The position numbers were made by a program, and so were the translations under genes. A model generated the notes under the pieces. It was not told the origin of the DNA, ran no database searches, and saw only the letters and a program-made list of their open reading frames with translations. Shown here piece after piece: positions 13,888 to 14,935 of a DNA stretch of 14,935 bases (its first letter is position 1; every line of letters starts with the position of its first letter). The stretch is from Pseudomonadota bacterium. Lineage in GTDB: Bacteria > Pseudomonadota > Gammaproteobacteria > Burkholderiales > SHXO01. The stretch lies in contig JAEZCG010000078.1 of assembly GCA_023430065.1 (NCBI GenBank), positions 1 through 14,935 on the forward strand, written 5' to 3'.

Positions 13888-14935
13888 ATGTCCAGCGCGA
13901 CCGCAACTGATCCACTGGATCTCGACCAGGACTGGTACCGGGACCGCCCTGCGGTATGGGCGCTCGTGCTGTCGCTCGCCCTGCACTTGGCCGCCGTGGT
14001 GTTCCTGCCCAGCTTGAGCAAACCACGTCCGGTGGAGAAGGTGCTGACGGTGGAACTGGCCAAGCCGGAGGAGGTCAAGCCGCCCCCCGAGCCGAAGCCC
14101 AAGCCCAAGCCGCTCCCCAAGAAGGAGCGCACGGCTCCGGCCCCGAAGAAGGTGGAGGAGAAGAAGCCCGCCGCACCTCGGCGCGTCGAGCGCGTGCCAC
14201 CTGTCGAGCGCGTGCAGCCGCAGCGCGAGCAGCCCCGGCCGCTGCCATCGCCCACTCCGCTGCCGCGTGTCCAACCCGAACTCGCACAGCCGCAGCAGCA
14301 ACCTTTGCCGCCGGTTGCGCGCACCGACGTCGCGCCTGCCGTGCGCCCGGTCCAGCCGGTGCCGCAGCAGCCGCAGCAGCCTCGCATCGAGCCCCAGGTG
14401 CAGCGTAGCGAGCCGCGACCGGAACCGCAGGTGCAGCAGCGCGCGCCGACGGCGCCGCAGCCGCGCCCGGATGCTCCGCCCGTTGCCCGGACGCCAGCCG
14501 TGCAGGCGCTCCCGATGACGCGCGTCGAACCGGTGCAGACACCGCCACCGCCGCAGCCGAGTGTCGAGCCGCAGCGTGAGGTCCTCGCCGTCGCACCGAC
14601 CCCCAGGCCGGATGCTGTGCCGCTTTCGCGCACGCCGACGCGCCCGGAGGCGGCGGTGCCGACGCCCCGTACCGACGCCCCCAAGGAGCAGCCACGCGTC
14701 GAGCAGGCGCCGACGCCCGCTGCGCAGGTCGTGCAGCAGGCGCCGGCGCCACGTCCGGCGCTGCGCAGCGAGCCGGTAAGACAGCAGCCTCGCGTGGAGC
14801 AGCCGCGCCCACAGGTCGCACAGCAGGCCCCGCGCGCGGAGCCGAGCGTTCAGCCCAGTGCACCGACTCCCGTCGCGCCGCCCGTGCCACGCCCCGCCAC
14901 CACTGCCGCAGCACCACCCCAGGCGGCGCCTGCAC
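13888..14935 (+). CDS. tonB: TonB-like energy transducer with very long Pro-rich region (3' truncated by window edge)
   Basis: TonB proteins pass proton-motive force from ExbBD to outer-membrane receptors. The frame from ATG 13888 stays open for 349 codons to the window end. A short cytosolic N-terminus (MSSATATDPLDLDQDWYRDR) leads into one membrane helix, about residues 22–41 (AVWALVLSLALHLAAVVFLP). Its Ser29-x3-His33 matches the essential S-x3-H of TonB/TolA anchors. VEKVLTVELAKPEE, typical after the TonB helix, follows. From about residue 60 the protein is Pro-rich (Lys-Pro first, then Gln/Arg/Val-Pro with imperfect RPDAxP and QPRVEQ repeats), about 30% Pro in a stretch I counted. The C-terminal domain is outside the window, so TolA or another TonB-family protein remains possible. 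GTG 13864 is an alternative start; an in-frame stop lies at 13822. No clear Shine-Dalgarno is seen. Confidence 0.8.
   Translation, partial: MSSATATDPLDLDQDWYRDRPAVWALVLSLALHLAAVVFLPSLSKPRPVEKVLTVELAKPEEVKPPPEPKPKPKPLPKKERTAPAPKKVEEKKPAAPRRVERVPPVERVQPQREQPRPLPSPTPLPRVQPELAQPQQQPLPPVARTDVAPAVRPVQPVPQQPQQPRIEPQVQRSEPRPEPQVQQRAPTAPQPRPDAPPVARTPAVQALPMTRVEPVQTPPPPQPSVEPQREVLAVAPTPRPDAVPLSRTPTRPEAAVPTPRTDAPKEQPRVEQAPTPAAQVVQQAPAPRPALRSEPVRQQPRVEQPRPQVAQQAPRAEPSVQPSAPTPVAPPVPRPATTAAAPPQAAPA

Noticed and set aside
13819..14935. Minus-strand frames (13819–14301, 13875–14684, 14075–14935) opposite the TonB-like gene
   Set aside because: Gly/Cys/Ser- or Ala/Arg-rich products that are the complement of Pro-rich codons; the plus frame has a membrane anchor with the S-x3-H motif.
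1..14935. tRNA, rRNA, insertion sequences, integrase or phage genes
   Set aside because: None is visible; the window looks like stable chromosome with no mobile element ends.

Overview
The window reads as a high-GC proteobacterial chromosome segment, most likely a betaproteobacterium. The basis is the gene order dapA–bamC–metallo-beta-lactamase, a RoxA-type cupin overlapping a small gene, and a complete pqqABCDE operon. Genus cannot be called from the sequence alone.

Layout. Bases 1–3557 (+) are a tightly packed flagellar block: fliM (5' end missing), fliN, fliO, fliP, fliQ and fliR. FliM and FliN belong to the switch/C-ring. FliO assists export-gate assembly, and FliP, FliQ and FliR form the membrane export gate. 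A small SAM-dependent methyltransferase starts 4 bases after fliR. Bases 4178–7051 (+) hold dapA (lysine/diaminopimelate synthesis), bamC (outer-membrane assembly lipoprotein, with a run of nine G near its 3' end) and a YycJ/WalJ-like metallo-hydrolase. A UUCG-loop terminator at 7069–7094 separates these from a leftward block: a 77-residue Pro/Ala/Glu-rich lipoprotein, then a two-gene unit of a RoxA-like 2-oxoglutarate oxygenase and an uncharacterised 161-residue protein joined by an ATGA overlap. The oxygenase gene is divergent from a Bcp/PrxQ-type peroxiredoxin (+), and each has its own -10 box. The oxygenase start codon lies almost on top of its predicted transcription start. A SlyD-like prolyl isomerase follows (+).

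From its stop codon at 10313 the sequence runs into ten tandem 7-base units (10314–10383). Then comes the leftward PQQ operon, read as pqqA (23-residue precursor), hairpin terminator/attenuator, pqqB, pqqC, pqqD, pqqE. No pqqF/G peptidase gene is visible here. Divergent from pqqA, a TonB-like protein with a very long proline-rich region starts at 13888 and runs off the right edge. The 248-base region between them holds repeated GCCGAA elements and two abutting perfect inverted repeats.

Most genes belong to known families. The items most worth a second look are the pqqA/tonB divergent regulatory region, the oversized Pro-rich TonB-like protein, the heptamer array, the G9 tract in bamC, the putative leaderless roxA, and the uncharacterised gene coupled to roxA.
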